A stretch of DNA of 64,000 bases from Streptomyces roseolilacinus (GTDB lineage: Bacteria > Actinomycetota > Actinomycetes > Streptomycetales > Streptomycetaceae). Made by a program: the position numbers and the translations under genes. Positions 7,415-15,196 of the stretch are shown here, piece by piece (position 1 is the stretch's first letter; the number at the start of each line of letters is the position of its first letter). The stretch spans positions 1 to 64,000 of the forward strand of contig NZ_BMSV01000009.1 in the NCBI RefSeq assembly GCF_014649335.1. Reading direction: 5' to 3'. Below the pieces are notes generated by a model. The model worked only from the letters and a program-made list of their open reading frames with translations. It was not told where the DNA came from and did not search any database.

Positions 7415-9604
7415 TCAGTCCCTCCAGACCGGCGGGCCGGCGAGGCCCTGTCGTCCGTCGTCCTGCCCGTCGCCCTTCTTGGGCTTCTGCAATTCGGGGT
7501 CGTACGGCTTGACGGTGGGCGCCTCGATGGAGCCGTCGGGCAGGATCTTCGGCAGGTCCTTCTGCGGCTTGGGCAGGAGGGCCCGCTTGAGGTCCTGGTT
7601 GCCCTCGTCGTCGAGGCCGTAGAGGGCGTCGTAGATGTTGCGGACGGCGGGGCCGGAGGCGCCGGAGCCGGTGCCTCCCTGGGAGATGGTCATGACGATC
7701 GTGTAGTCGTCGGTGTAGGTGGCGAACCACGAGGTGGTCTGCTTGCCGTAGACCTGGGCGGTGCCGGTCTTGGCGCGCATCGGGATCTTGTCCTGGGGCC
7801 AGCCGCCGAACCGCCAGGCGGCGGTGCCGCCGGGCTCGACGACGGAGCGCAGGCCCTTGTCGAGGTCGCTGATGGTCTCGGCGTCGACGGGCAGCCTGCC
7901 GCGGGCCTTGGGCTTGATCTCCTGGACCTTCTTGCCGTCGGGGCTGATCACGGCCTTGCCGACGGTGGGTTCGTAGAGGGTGCCGCCGTTGCTGATGGCG
8001 GCGTAGGCGGTGGCCAGCTGGACGGGGGTGATGAGGACGTCGCCCTGGCCGATGGCGAAGTTGATGCTGTCGAAGGCCTTCAGCTGGTTGCCTTCGAGGC
8101 AGTTCTCGTAGGCGATCTGCTGGACGTAGGAGCCGCCCTTCTTGCCCTGCTTGCACCAGGCGTCCTTGTTGGCCTGCCAGAACCTCTGCTTCCACTGGCG
8201 GTCGGGGATGCGGCCGGTGACCTCGTTGGGCAGGTCGATGCCGGTCTCGGAGCCGAATCCGAACTCGCGGGCGGTCCGGTAGAACCAGTCGTGGGCGTCC
8301 TTGTTCGGCTTGAGGCCGCCGTCGCGCTGCCACTCCTTGTGGCCGAGGGCGTAGAAGACGGTGTTGCAGGAGAACTTGAGGGCGTCGCCGAGGGTGATGG
8401 GGCCGTGCCCCTTGGACTCGAAGTTCGCGAAGCTCCGGCCGCCGAGGCTGTAGGAGCTGCTGCAGTTGTAGCGGTCGTCGAAGGGGTAGCCGGCCCGTAC
8501 GGCCGCGCTCGCCGAGACCACCTTGAAGACGGAGCCGGCGGGTGCCTGGCCCTGGATGGCCCGGTTGAGCAGCGGGTAGTTGGAGTTCTTGCTGGTGAGC
8601 CTGGCGTACTCCTTGCCGGAGATGCCGCCGACCCAGGCGTTGGGGTCGTAGTCGGGCTGGGAGGCCATCGCGACGACGCGGCCGGTCTTGGACTCCATGA
8701 CGACGACGGCGCCGGCGTCGGCCTTGTACGGCCGTCCGGTGATCCTGTCGGTCTCCTTCCGGACGGTCTTCATCGCGTGGTGGAGCTCGTACTCGGCGAC
8801 GGCCTGGACGCGGGCGTCGATGGAGGTGACGAGGGTGGAGCCGGGCACCGTGGGGTCGTTCTCCGCCTGGCCGAGGACGCGGCCGAGGTTGTCGACCTCG
8901 TAGCGGGTGACGCCGGCCTTGCCGCGCAGGTACTTGTCGTACGTGCGCTCGATGCCGGAGCGGCCGACCTGGTCGGAGCGGAGGAAGGGCGAGTCGGTGT
9001 CCTTGGCCTTCTCGATCTCCTCGTCGGTGACGGGCGAGAGGTAGCCGAGGACCTGCGCGGTGCGGGCCTTGCCGGGGGCCGGGTAGCGGCGTACGGCGGT
9101 GGGTTCGGCGGTGATGCCGGGGAAGTCCTCGGCCCGTTCGCGGATCTGCAGGGCCTGCTGGGTGGTGGCCTCGTCGGTGACGGGGATCGGCTGGTAGGGG
9201 GAGCCGTTCCAGCAGGGCTGGGGGGTCTCGGCGTCGCAGAGGCGGACCTTGTCCATGACCTCCTTGGGCGTCATGCCGAGGACGCCGGCGAGGCGGGTCA
9301 GGACGCCCTTGCCGCGGTCCTTCATGCGCATGAGCTCGGTGCGGGAGGCGGAGACGACGAGGCGGGTCTCGTTGTCGGCGAGGGGCACGCCGCGGGCGTC
9401 GAGGATGGTGCCGCGGACGGCGGGCTGGACGACCTGCTGGACGTGGTTGTTCTTCGCCTCGTCGGTGTACTCCTCGCCGTTGCGGATCTGGAGGTACCAC
9501 AGGCGGCCGAGGAGGGTGAGGAGCAGGGAGAAGACCAGGACCTGGATGACGACGAGGCGGATCTGGACCCGCGGGGTCCGGCCCGTCTCGGGGATGTTGC
9601 TCAC
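7415..9604 (-). CDS. mrdA: Penicillin-binding protein 2, class B transpeptidase
   Basis: The protein has 729 residues. A single N-terminal membrane anchor (about residues 14-35, VVIQVLVFSLLLTLLGRLWYL) precedes the dimerisation domain (RGTILDARGVPLADN) and a transpeptidase domain. Catalytic motifs are S358-V-F-K361, S412-C-N414 and K612-T-G. It cross-links peptidoglycan made by RodA, encoded immediately downstream. The GTG start at 9602-9604 follows GGGAGGGAG. The C-terminal tail after the transpeptidase is Pro/Lys/Asp-rich and would lie outside the membrane. Confidence 0.95.
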   Translation of the reverse strand: MSNIPETGRTPRVQIRLVVIQVLVFSLLLTLLGRLWYLQIRNGEEYTDEAKNNHVQQVVQPAVRGTILDARGVPLADNETRLVVSASRTELMRMKDRGKGVLTRLAGVLGMTPKEVMDKVRLCDAETPQPCWNGSPYQPIPVTDEATTQQALQIRERAEDFPGITAEPTAVRRYPAPGKARTAQVLGYLSPVTDEEIEKAKDTDSPFLRSDQVGRSGIERTYDKYLRGKAGVTRYEVDNLGRVLGQAENDPTVPGSTLVTSIDARVQAVAEYELHHAMKTVRKETDRITGRPYKADAGAVVVMESKTGRVVAMASQPDYDPNAWVGGISGKEYARLTSKNSNYPLLNRAIQGQAPAGSVFKVVSASAAVRAGYPFDDRYNCSSSYSLGGRSFANFESKGHGPITLGDALKFSCNTVFYALGHKEWQRDGGLKPNKDAHDWFYRTAREFGFGSETGIDLPNEVTGRIPDRQWKQRFWQANKDAWCKQGKKGGSYVQQIAYENCLEGNQLKAFDSINFAIGQGDVLITPVQLATAYAAISNGGTLYEPTVGKAVISPDGKKVQEIKPKARGRLPVDAETISDLDKGLRSVVEPGGTAAWRFGGWPQDKIPMRAKTGTAQVYGKQTTSWFATYTDDYTIVMTISQGGTGSGASGPAVRNIYDALYGLDDEGNQDLKRALLPKPQKDLPKILPDGSIEAPTVKPYDPELQKPKKGDGQDDGRQGLAGPPVWRD

Positions 9605-9671
9605 GACTCCCTCCCCTGGGTGCCTCGGTTCGTTCGTGTCGCGTGCCGCTCTCGTCGGGGTCGGGCCGGTG

Positions 9672-10331
9672 TCACAGGCGCTTGACCCCCTTGATGCGGG
9701 TGGCGCGGGCGGCTCTGCCGCGGGCGGCCCGGGCGCGCAGTCCGCCCCGCCGGCCGCCGAGGCGCAGTCCGGTGCCGCCGGCCGTCCAGCCGGCGGCGAG
9801 GTCGCCGGCGGCGGGCTCGGCGAGCGGGTCGTTGTCGGCGCGGCGGGCCAGCGCCATGATCCACGGCACGGTGAACGGGGCGAGCAGCAGGTCGTAGACG
9901 ACGGCGGTGAGGATCAGCGAGGCGAGGCCGACGTGGCGGGCCCCGGTGTCGCCGACGAGGGCGCCGACGCCCGCGTACAGCAGGGTGGAGCCGATCGCGG
10001 CGGCGACGACCATGACCATCGGACCGGCCGCGGACCGGGGCTGGCCGTTCTCCGGCTTGGTGAGCCCCGCGACATAGCCGACGACGCACAGGACGAGGGC
10101 GTAGCGACCGACGGCGTGGTCGGCGGGCGGGGCGAGGTCGGCGAGGAGGCCGGCGGCGAAGCCGACGAGGGCGCCGCTGACGTGCCCGTACACCATGGAC
10201 AGGCCGAGGACGGTCAGCAGGATCAGGTCGGGGACGGCGCCGGGCAGGTGGAGGCGGGCGAGGACGGAGACCTGGACGACGAGGGCGACGACGACCAGGG
10301 TGCTGGAGAGCAGGATCCGGTTGAGACGCAT
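9672..10331 (-). CDS. mreD: Rod shape-determining protein MreD
   Basis: A 219-residue membrane protein with about five hydrophobic spans in the first 165 residues (LVVVALVVQVSVL, DLILLTVLGLSMVYG, VGFAAGLLADLAPP, VMVVAAAIGSTLLYAG, LILTAVVYDLLLAPF). The LADLAPP and VYDLLLAPFTVPW segments fit MreD. The last 50 residues are an Arg/Gly-rich basic tail on the cytoplasmic side. It starts 4 bases after the mreC stop. In Streptomyces, MreBCD support spore-wall integrity rather than rod shape (established for S. coelicolor). Confidence 0.93.
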   Translation of the reverse strand: MRLNRILLSSTLVVVALVVQVSVLARLHLPGAVPDLILLTVLGLSMVYGHVSGALVGFAAGLLADLAPPADHAVGRYALVLCVVGYVAGLTKPENGQPRSAAGPMVMVVAAAIGSTLLYAGVGALVGDTGARHVGLASLILTAVVYDLLLAPFTVPWIMALARRADNDPLAEPAAGDLAAGWTAGGTGLRLGGRRGGLRARAARGRAARATRIKGVKRL

Positions 10332-10335
10332 GGGG

Positions 10336-11343
10336 TTACTCCTGGTCCTGCTCGTCGGCGCGGGGGGTCACGCCCGGCTGGGCGTTCATCTGCCCGTCCC
10401 GTTCGCCCTGCGGCTGCTCCCCGGGGGGCTGTTCGCCGGTCGGGGACGGGGTGACCGTCACGGTGACCGTCGGGGCGGGCTTCGGCTTGGCGGGCAGGAC
10501 CGTGTCGCGCGGGTCGGTGCGGGGCGCCTGGACGACGACGCCGACGATGTCGAGGCGGCTGAACCCGGCGTAGGAGCGGACGAACAGGCGGCGGGTCAGG
10601 TCGCCGCTGGACGGGTCGACGCGGATGACCTCGCCGACGGGCACGCCGGGCACGAAGGGGCGGTCGGCCTGGGAGCCGAAGGTGACGAGCCGGTCGCCGG
10701 GCTTCACCTTGGCCTTGCCGTTGAGGAGTTGCACGGACAGCGGGCGGTCGCCCTGGCCGGTGGCGAAGCCCAGCTCGTTGGTGCGCTCTATCCGCGTGCC
10801 GACCGTGAAGTCCGGGTCGTTGGCCAGGAGCACGGTGGAGGTGGAGGGGCCGACGGTGGTGACGCGGCCGACGAGGCCGTCGCCGTTGATGACGGTCATG
10901 TCGCGGCGGATGCCGTCCTGGGAGCCGGCGTCGATGGTGACCGTCCAGGAGAAGCCCTGGGCGGCTCCTATGGCGATGACCTCGGCCGCCTTGATGCCGT
11001 ACTGCCCCGCGCCGGCCGTCCTGAGCAGCTTGTCCAGTTCGCGCACGCGGTTGCGGTTGCGGTCGTCGCTGCCGAGCCTCGCCTTCAGCTCGGCGTTCTC
11101 CTTCTCCAGCTGCGCGATGCGGTTGTGGCGCTCGCCGGAGTCCCGTACGGCCCCGATCGCGTTGCCGATCGGGTCCACCGCGGACGCGACGCTGTTCTCG
11201 ACCGGGCCGAAGACGGCGGCGGCGGCGCGCCGGGCCCCGTCGACCGGTGACTCCTCGCCACCGCGGATGTCCACCGTGATCAGCGCGAACGCGACGGCGA
11301 CCAGAAGCGCCAGAAGCAGCCGGCTCTCTTTCGTGTCCCTCAC
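10336..11343 (-). CDS. mreC: Rod shape-determining protein MreC
   Basis: 335 residues from the GTG at 11341-11343, which follows GAGGAAGG. A membrane anchor (LLLALLVAVAFALITVDI) is followed by a coiled coil (IAQLEKENAELKARL) and the MreC beta domains (VIAIGAAQGFSWTVTIDAGS, GLVGRVTTVGPSTSTVLLANDP). A Pro/Gln/Glu tail containing PTVTVTVTPSPTGEQPPGEQ ends the protein. MreC is the extracytoplasmic scaffold linking MreB to the PBP/RodA machine. A perfect 18-bp hairpin lies between it and mreB. Confidence 0.95.
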   Translation of the reverse strand: MRDTKESRLLLALLVAVAFALITVDIRGGEESPVDGARRAAAAVFGPVENSVASAVDPIGNAIGAVRDSGERHNRIAQLEKENAELKARLGSDDRNRNRVRELDKLLRTAGAGQYGIKAAEVIAIGAAQGFSWTVTIDAGSQDGIRRDMTVINGDGLVGRVTTVGPSTSTVLLANDPDFTVGTRIERTNELGFATGQGDRPLSVQLLNGKAKVKPGDRLVTFGSQADRPFVPGVPVGEVIRVDPSSGDLTRRLFVRSYAGFSRLDIVGVVVQAPRTDPRDTVLPAKPKPAPTVTVTVTPSPTGEQPPGEQPQGERDGQMNAQPGVTPRADEQDQE

Positions 11344-11391
11344 GTGGGGCGGCCGTGCCTTCCTCGTAGGAATGTTTGTGCCGTTATACCA

Positions 11392-11435
11392 ACGATCAGC
11401 CGTACGGGTTCGACGACACCCGTACGGCTGATCGT
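11392..11435 (-). terminator. Perfect 18-bp hairpin between mreB and mreC
   Basis: ACGATCAGCCGTACGGGT and its exact complement are separated by an 8-base loop. The hairpin starts 8 bases past the mreB stop, and mreC begins about 50 bases beyond it. There is no T-run. It probably ends most mreB transcripts, allowing mreB to be expressed above mreCD and the PBP genes. Confidence 0.75.
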
Positions 11436-11442
11436 GCATGCG

Positions 11443-12462
11443 CTATCTGCGGGGCTGGGCGTCCAGGACCTGCTGGAGCGCCTCGAACTCCTCGACGCAC
11501 TTGCCGGAGCCCAGCGCCACCGAGTCCAGCGGGTCCTCGGCGATGTGGATGGGCATGCCGGTCTCCTGGCGCAGCCGCTCGTCGAGGCCGCGCAGCAGGG
11601 CACCGCCGCCGGTGAGGACGATGCCGCGGTCCATGATGTCGCCGGACAGCTCGGGCGGGCACTTGTCGAGGGTCGTCTTCACGGCGTCGACGATGGCGTT
11701 GACGGGCTCCTCGATGGCCTTGCGGACCTCCGAGGCGGAGATGACGACGGTCTTCGGCAGGCCGGAGACCAGGTCGCGGCCGCGGATCTCGGTGTGCTCG
11801 TCCTCGCCGAAGTCGTACGCCGAACCGATGGTGATCTTGATCTGCTCGGCGGTGCGCTCGCCGAGGAGGAGGCTGTACTCCTTCTTGACGTGCTGGATGA
11901 TCGCGTTGTCCAGCTCGTCGCCGGCGACCCGGATGGACTGCGCGGTGACGATTCCGCCGAGGGAGATGACGGCGACCTCGGTCGTGCCGCCGCCGATGTC
12001 GACGACCATGTTGCCGGTGGCCTCGTGGACGGGCAGGCCCGAGCCGATGGCGGCCGCCATCGGCTCCTCGATGATGTGCACCTGCCGGGCGCCGGCCTGG
12101 GTGGACGCCTCGATGACCGCGCGGCGCTCGACGCCCGTGATGCCGGACGGCACGCAGACGACGACGCGGGGGCGGGCCAGGTAGCGGCGCTTGTGGATTT
12201 TCAGGATGAAGTAGCGCAGCATTCGCTCGGTGATCTCGAAGTCCGCGATCACACCGTCCTTCAGCGGCCGCACCGCGACGATGTTGCCGGGGGTGCGGCC
12301 GATCATCTTCTTCGCCTCCGCGCCGACCGCCAGGATGCCACCGGTATTGGTGTTGATGGCGACGACCGACGGCTCGTTGAGGACGATGCCGCGACCCCTG
12401 ACGTACACCAGCGTGTTGGCGGTCCCGAGGTCGACAGCCATGTCACGGCCGATGAACGACAT
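11443..12462 (-). CDS. mreB: Rod shape-determining actin homologue MreB
   Basis: The ATG at 12460-12462 follows AAGGGGA at 6 bases and gives 339 residues beginning MSFIGRDMAVDLGTANTLV. An ATG seven codons upstream has no ribosome binding site. The actin-fold nucleotide motifs are present: phosphate 1 (DLGTANTL), connect 1 (EEPMAAAIG), phosphate 2 (MVVDIGGGTTEVAVI) and adenosine (GIVLTGGGALLRGLDE). MreB forms membrane-associated filaments that position wall synthesis; in Streptomyces it acts mainly in sporulation septa and spore wall. The upstream region to ndk (260 bases) must contain its promoter. Confidence 0.97.
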   Translation of the reverse strand: MSFIGRDMAVDLGTANTLVYVRGRGIVLNEPSVVAINTNTGGILAVGAEAKKMIGRTPGNIVAVRPLKDGVIADFEITERMLRYFILKIHKRRYLARPRVVVCVPSGITGVERRAVIEASTQAGARQVHIIEEPMAAAIGSGLPVHEATGNMVVDIGGGTTEVAVISLGGIVTAQSIRVAGDELDNAIIQHVKKEYSLLLGERTAEQIKITIGSAYDFGEDEHTEIRGRDLVSGLPKTVVISASEVRKAIEEPVNAIVDAVKTTLDKCPPELSGDIMDRGIVLTGGGALLRGLDERLRQETGMPIHIAEDPLDSVALGSGKCVEEFEALQQVLDAQPRR

Positions 12463-12602
12463 TGAGTTCCCCTTGTTTCCCATGAGGAGCGCCGGGCCTT
12501 CCCATAGAGCGTTGACGGCTTCTCAGGACGGCGCGCTGGATCGTGTGGAGCGGAGGATTCCATCGTAGTGCCGCTTCCGCGAACACGGCGCGGTGGTCCG
12601 CC

Positions 12603-12608
12603 TCTATA
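12603..12608 (-). promoter_or_regulatory. Possible -10 box upstream of mreB
   Basis: On the minus strand TATAGA stands about 140 bases before the mreB start, in the only sizeable non-coding stretch of the cluster. No convincing -35 hexamer is seen 17-18 bases further upstream, so this is tentative. Confidence 0.25.
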
Positions 12609-12662
12609 CAGGTGACGAGATGTCGGGGCGATGCGTTCCCGATCCACTCCGTCATATGCCGC

Positions 12663-12692
12663 GGGGCGACCGAAATTCCACTCGGTCGCCCC
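12663..12692 (-). terminator. ndk terminator hairpin
   Basis: GGGGCGACCGA pairs with TCGGTCGCCCC across an AATTCCAC loop, starting about 30 bases after the ndk stop. Confidence 0.75.
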
Positions 12693-12722
12693 AGGTCATG
12701 AGCGCGTATGGCTGACAGCGGG

Positions 12723-13136
12723 TCAGGAAAGGCCGGGGAAGAAAATCTTGAGTTCCCGAATGGCGGACTCCTCGGAGTCCGAGGCGTGGATCAGGTTCTC
12801 CCGGACGATGGTGCCGTAGTCGCCCCGGATGGAGCCGGGCTCCGCGGCGATCGGGTCCGTCGGGCCGGCCAGCCGGCGCACGCCCTCGATGACCCGCTCC
12901 CCCTCGACGACCATCGCGACGACGGGGCCGGAGGACATGAACGCGACGAGCGGCTCGTAGAAGGGCTTGCCCCGGTGCTCGCCGTAGTGCTGCTCCAGCG
13001 TGTCCTGGTCGAGCGTGCGCAGCTCCAGCGCGCCGATGGTCCAGCCGGCCTTGCGCTCGATACGGCCGATGATCTCGCCGATCAGCCCGCGCCGGACGGC
13101 GTCGGGCTTGAGGAGGACGAGGGTGCGCTGGGTCAT
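12723..13136 (-). CDS. ndk: Nucleoside diphosphate kinase
   Basis: 137 residues, normal family length. It transfers the gamma-phosphate of NTPs to NDPs through a phosphohistidine; the active-site motif is NLIHASDS near residue 115. TLVLLKPDAVRRGLIGEII at the start and the RIERKAGW segment are typical. It is flanked by a terminator downstream and follows the DUF4233 gene, from which it is separated by 88 bases. Confidence 0.97.
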   Translation of the reverse strand: MTQRTLVLLKPDAVRRGLIGEIIGRIERKAGWTIGALELRTLDQDTLEQHYGEHRGKPFYEPLVAFMSSGPVVAMVVEGERVIEGVRRLAGPTDPIAAEPGSIRGDYGTIVRENLIHASDSEESAIRELKIFFPGLS

Positions 13137-13224
13137 GGTGTGCGGCTCCTTGCCGGCCGGGGTGTGCGGTTCCGCCCGAGGTTACCCGGTGTGACGGGCG
13201 GCGCGGCACCCGCCTCCCCGGGAG

Positions 13225-13575
13225 CTACGGGGCCCCGGCCTCGGCCTCGGCGGCGGCCCAGCGGGCCTTCGCCTCGTCGATCTTGCGGCCGAAGTGGAGG
13301 GACGCCCACCACAGGCCCGCGAAGACCGCGCCGAGGAAGAACATGACCGGGACGACGAAGCCGCTCAGGACGAGGGCGATCTGGAGCGCCCAGCCCAGCT
13401 GGACCCCGCCGGGGCGGCCGATCATGCCGCACAGCAGGACGGACAGCACCATCGCGGTGCCGCACACCGCCCACACCGTGCCCATGGCCAGGGTGTCGTC
13501 CTTCATCGCGACCAGCCCCGCGAAGCCGATCACGAAGAACTCGCCGATCAGCGTCGAGGCGCAGAGCGTACGCAT
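13225..13575 (-). CDS. DUF4233 membrane protein
   Basis: A 116-residue protein with about four hydrophobic spans (FFVIGFAGLVAM, MGTVWAVCGTAMVLSVLLCGMIG, WALQIALVLSGFVVP, MFFLGAVFAGLWWASLHFG) and a charged cytoplasmic tail. It matches DUF4233, a family found almost only in actinobacteria and usually encoded directly after folC. The start is 5 bases past the folC stop, so the pair is probably translated together. The function is unknown. Confidence 0.88.
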   Translation of the reverse strand: MRTLCASTLIGEFFVIGFAGLVAMKDDTLAMGTVWAVCGTAMVLSVLLCGMIGRPGGVQLGWALQIALVLSGFVVPVMFFLGAVFAGLWWASLHFGRKIDEAKARWAAAEAEAGAP

Positions 13576-13580
13576 GGGTG

Positions 13581-15095
13581 TCAGCCCTTCCCCAGGAGCA
13601 GCCGGGCTTCCCCGACCGTGATCACCGAACCTGTCACCAGCACGCCCGCGCCCGCGAACTCGCCCTCTTCCTCGGCGAGCGTGATGGCCGCCTCCAGCGC
13701 GTCGTCGAGGCGCGGCTCGACGACCACCCGCTCCTCGCCGAAGACCTCCACCGCGACCGCCGCGAGCGCGTCGGGGTCCATCGCGCGGGGCGTGGAGTTC
13801 GCCGTGACGACGATCTCCGCGAAGATCGGCTCGAACGCCTCGAGGAGCCCCCGCACGTCCTTGTCGCCGCTCGCGCCGACCACGCCGATCAGCCGCGAGA
13901 AGCCGAACGCCTCCCGGACGCCGTCCGCCGCGGCCTGCGCGCCCGCCGGGTTGTGCGCGGCGTCCAGGACGACGGTCGGGCTGCGCCGGACGACCTCCAG
14001 GCGGCCCGGCGACGCCACGGTCGCGAAGGCCCGGCGGACCGTGTCGAGGTCCAGGGAGCGGGCGTGCTGCGCGCCGATCCCGAAGAACGCCTCCACCGCG
14101 GCGAGCGCCACCGCGGCGTTGTGCGCCTGGTGCGCGCCGTACAGGGGGAGGAAGACGCCCTCGTACTCGCCGCCGAGGCCGCGCAGGGTCAGCAGCTGGC
14201 CGCCGACGGCGACCTCGCGGGCGACGACGCCGAACTCCATGCCCTCGCGGGCGACGGTCGCGTCGGCGTCCACGGCCTTCTTCAGCAGGACCTGCGCCGC
14301 GTCCACCGGCTGCTGCGCCAGGATGACGGTGGCGCCCTGCTTGATGATCCCGGCCTTCTCGCCGGCGATCTCCGCGGGGGTGGAGCCGAGCCGGTCGGTG
14401 TGGTCGAGGGAGATCGGCGTGACGACGGCGACGGAGCCGTCGATGACGTTCGTCGCGTCCCAGCTGCCGCCCATGCCCACCTCGACGACGGCCGCGTCGA
14501 CCGGGGCGTCGGCGAACGCGGCGTACGCCATGCCGGTGAGGACCTCGAAGAACGACAGCCGGTGCTCCTGGGCGCCGTCGACCATCTCGACGTACGGCTT
14601 GACGTCCCGGTACGTCTCGACGAACCGCTCGGCGCTGATCGGGGCGCCGTCCAGGCTGATCCGCTCGGTGATCGACTGGACGTGCGGCGAGGTGTACCGG
14701 CCGGTGCGCAGGTCGAACGCGCCGAGCAGCGCCTCCACCATGCGGGCCGTGGACGTCTTGCCGTTGGTCCCCGTGATGTGGATGGAGGGGTACGCGCGCT
14801 GGGGCTCGCCCAGGACGTCCATCAGCGCGGCGATCCGCTGGACGGACGGCTCCAGCTTGGTCTCGCCCCAGCGGGTGGAGAGCTCCTGCTCGACCTCCCG
14901 CAGCGCCTTGTCGACCTCCGGGTCGGCGGGGCGCGCCGGTACGGGGTCGCCCTGGGGCGGGCCGGCCTGCGCGCGCAGGGTGCGGCTGCCGGCCTCGATC
15001 ACCGCCAGGTCGGGGTCTCGGGTGGTCTCCGCCTCGACGATGTCGTCGAAGTCGTCGCTGTCCGGGTGGTCGCTGGACGAGGGCTGCTCACTCAC
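13581..15095 (-). CDS. folC: Folylpolyglutamate / dihydrofolate synthase
   Basis: 504 residues. It adds glutamates to reduced folates, or glutamate to dihydropteroate, in folate metabolism. The ATP loop is ITGTNGKTSTARM; other Mur-ligase-fold signatures are SPHVQSITERI, AVVEVGMGGSWDATNVI, LDHTDRLG and VVLDAAHNPAGAQAA. An extra acidic N-terminal stretch of about 60 residues precedes the core, as is usual in Streptomyces. It is separated from valS by a very strong hairpin. Confidence 0.95.
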   Translation of the reverse strand: MSEQPSSSDHPDSDDFDDIVEAETTRDPDLAVIEAGSRTLRAQAGPPQGDPVPARPADPEVDKALREVEQELSTRWGETKLEPSVQRIAALMDVLGEPQRAYPSIHITGTNGKTSTARMVEALLGAFDLRTGRYTSPHVQSITERISLDGAPISAERFVETYRDVKPYVEMVDGAQEHRLSFFEVLTGMAYAAFADAPVDAAVVEVGMGGSWDATNVIDGSVAVVTPISLDHTDRLGSTPAEIAGEKAGIIKQGATVILAQQPVDAAQVLLKKAVDADATVAREGMEFGVVAREVAVGGQLLTLRGLGGEYEGVFLPLYGAHQAHNAAVALAAVEAFFGIGAQHARSLDLDTVRRAFATVASPGRLEVVRRSPTVVLDAAHNPAGAQAAADGVREAFGFSRLIGVVGASGDKDVRGLLEAFEPIFAEIVVTANSTPRAMDPDALAAVAVEVFGEERVVVEPRLDDALEAAITLAEEEGEFAGAGVLVTGSVITVGEARLLLGKG

Positions 15096-15143
15096 GCGTC
15101 CAGTCTACGGAGGGCCGCCGACACGGTCCGGCCCGACCCGCAC

Positions 15144-15189
15144 GCGCGGCGGGGCCCCGGGACCGATCGGTCCCGGGGCCCCGCCGCGC
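15144..15189 (-). terminator. valS terminator, perfect 23-bp dyad
   Basis: GCGCGGCGGGGCCCCGGGAC and the adjoining CGA form the left arm of a perfect palindrome centred at 15166/15167, 8 bases after the valS stop and about 50 bases before folC. Confidence 0.8.
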
Positions 15190-15196
15190 AGCGGTG

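Noticed and set aside
6179..9685. 1168-residue plus-strand frame opposite rodA and mrdA
   Set aside because: Composition (Gly, Asp, Val, Ala) and lack of any motif show it is the antisense of the SEDS and PBP genes.
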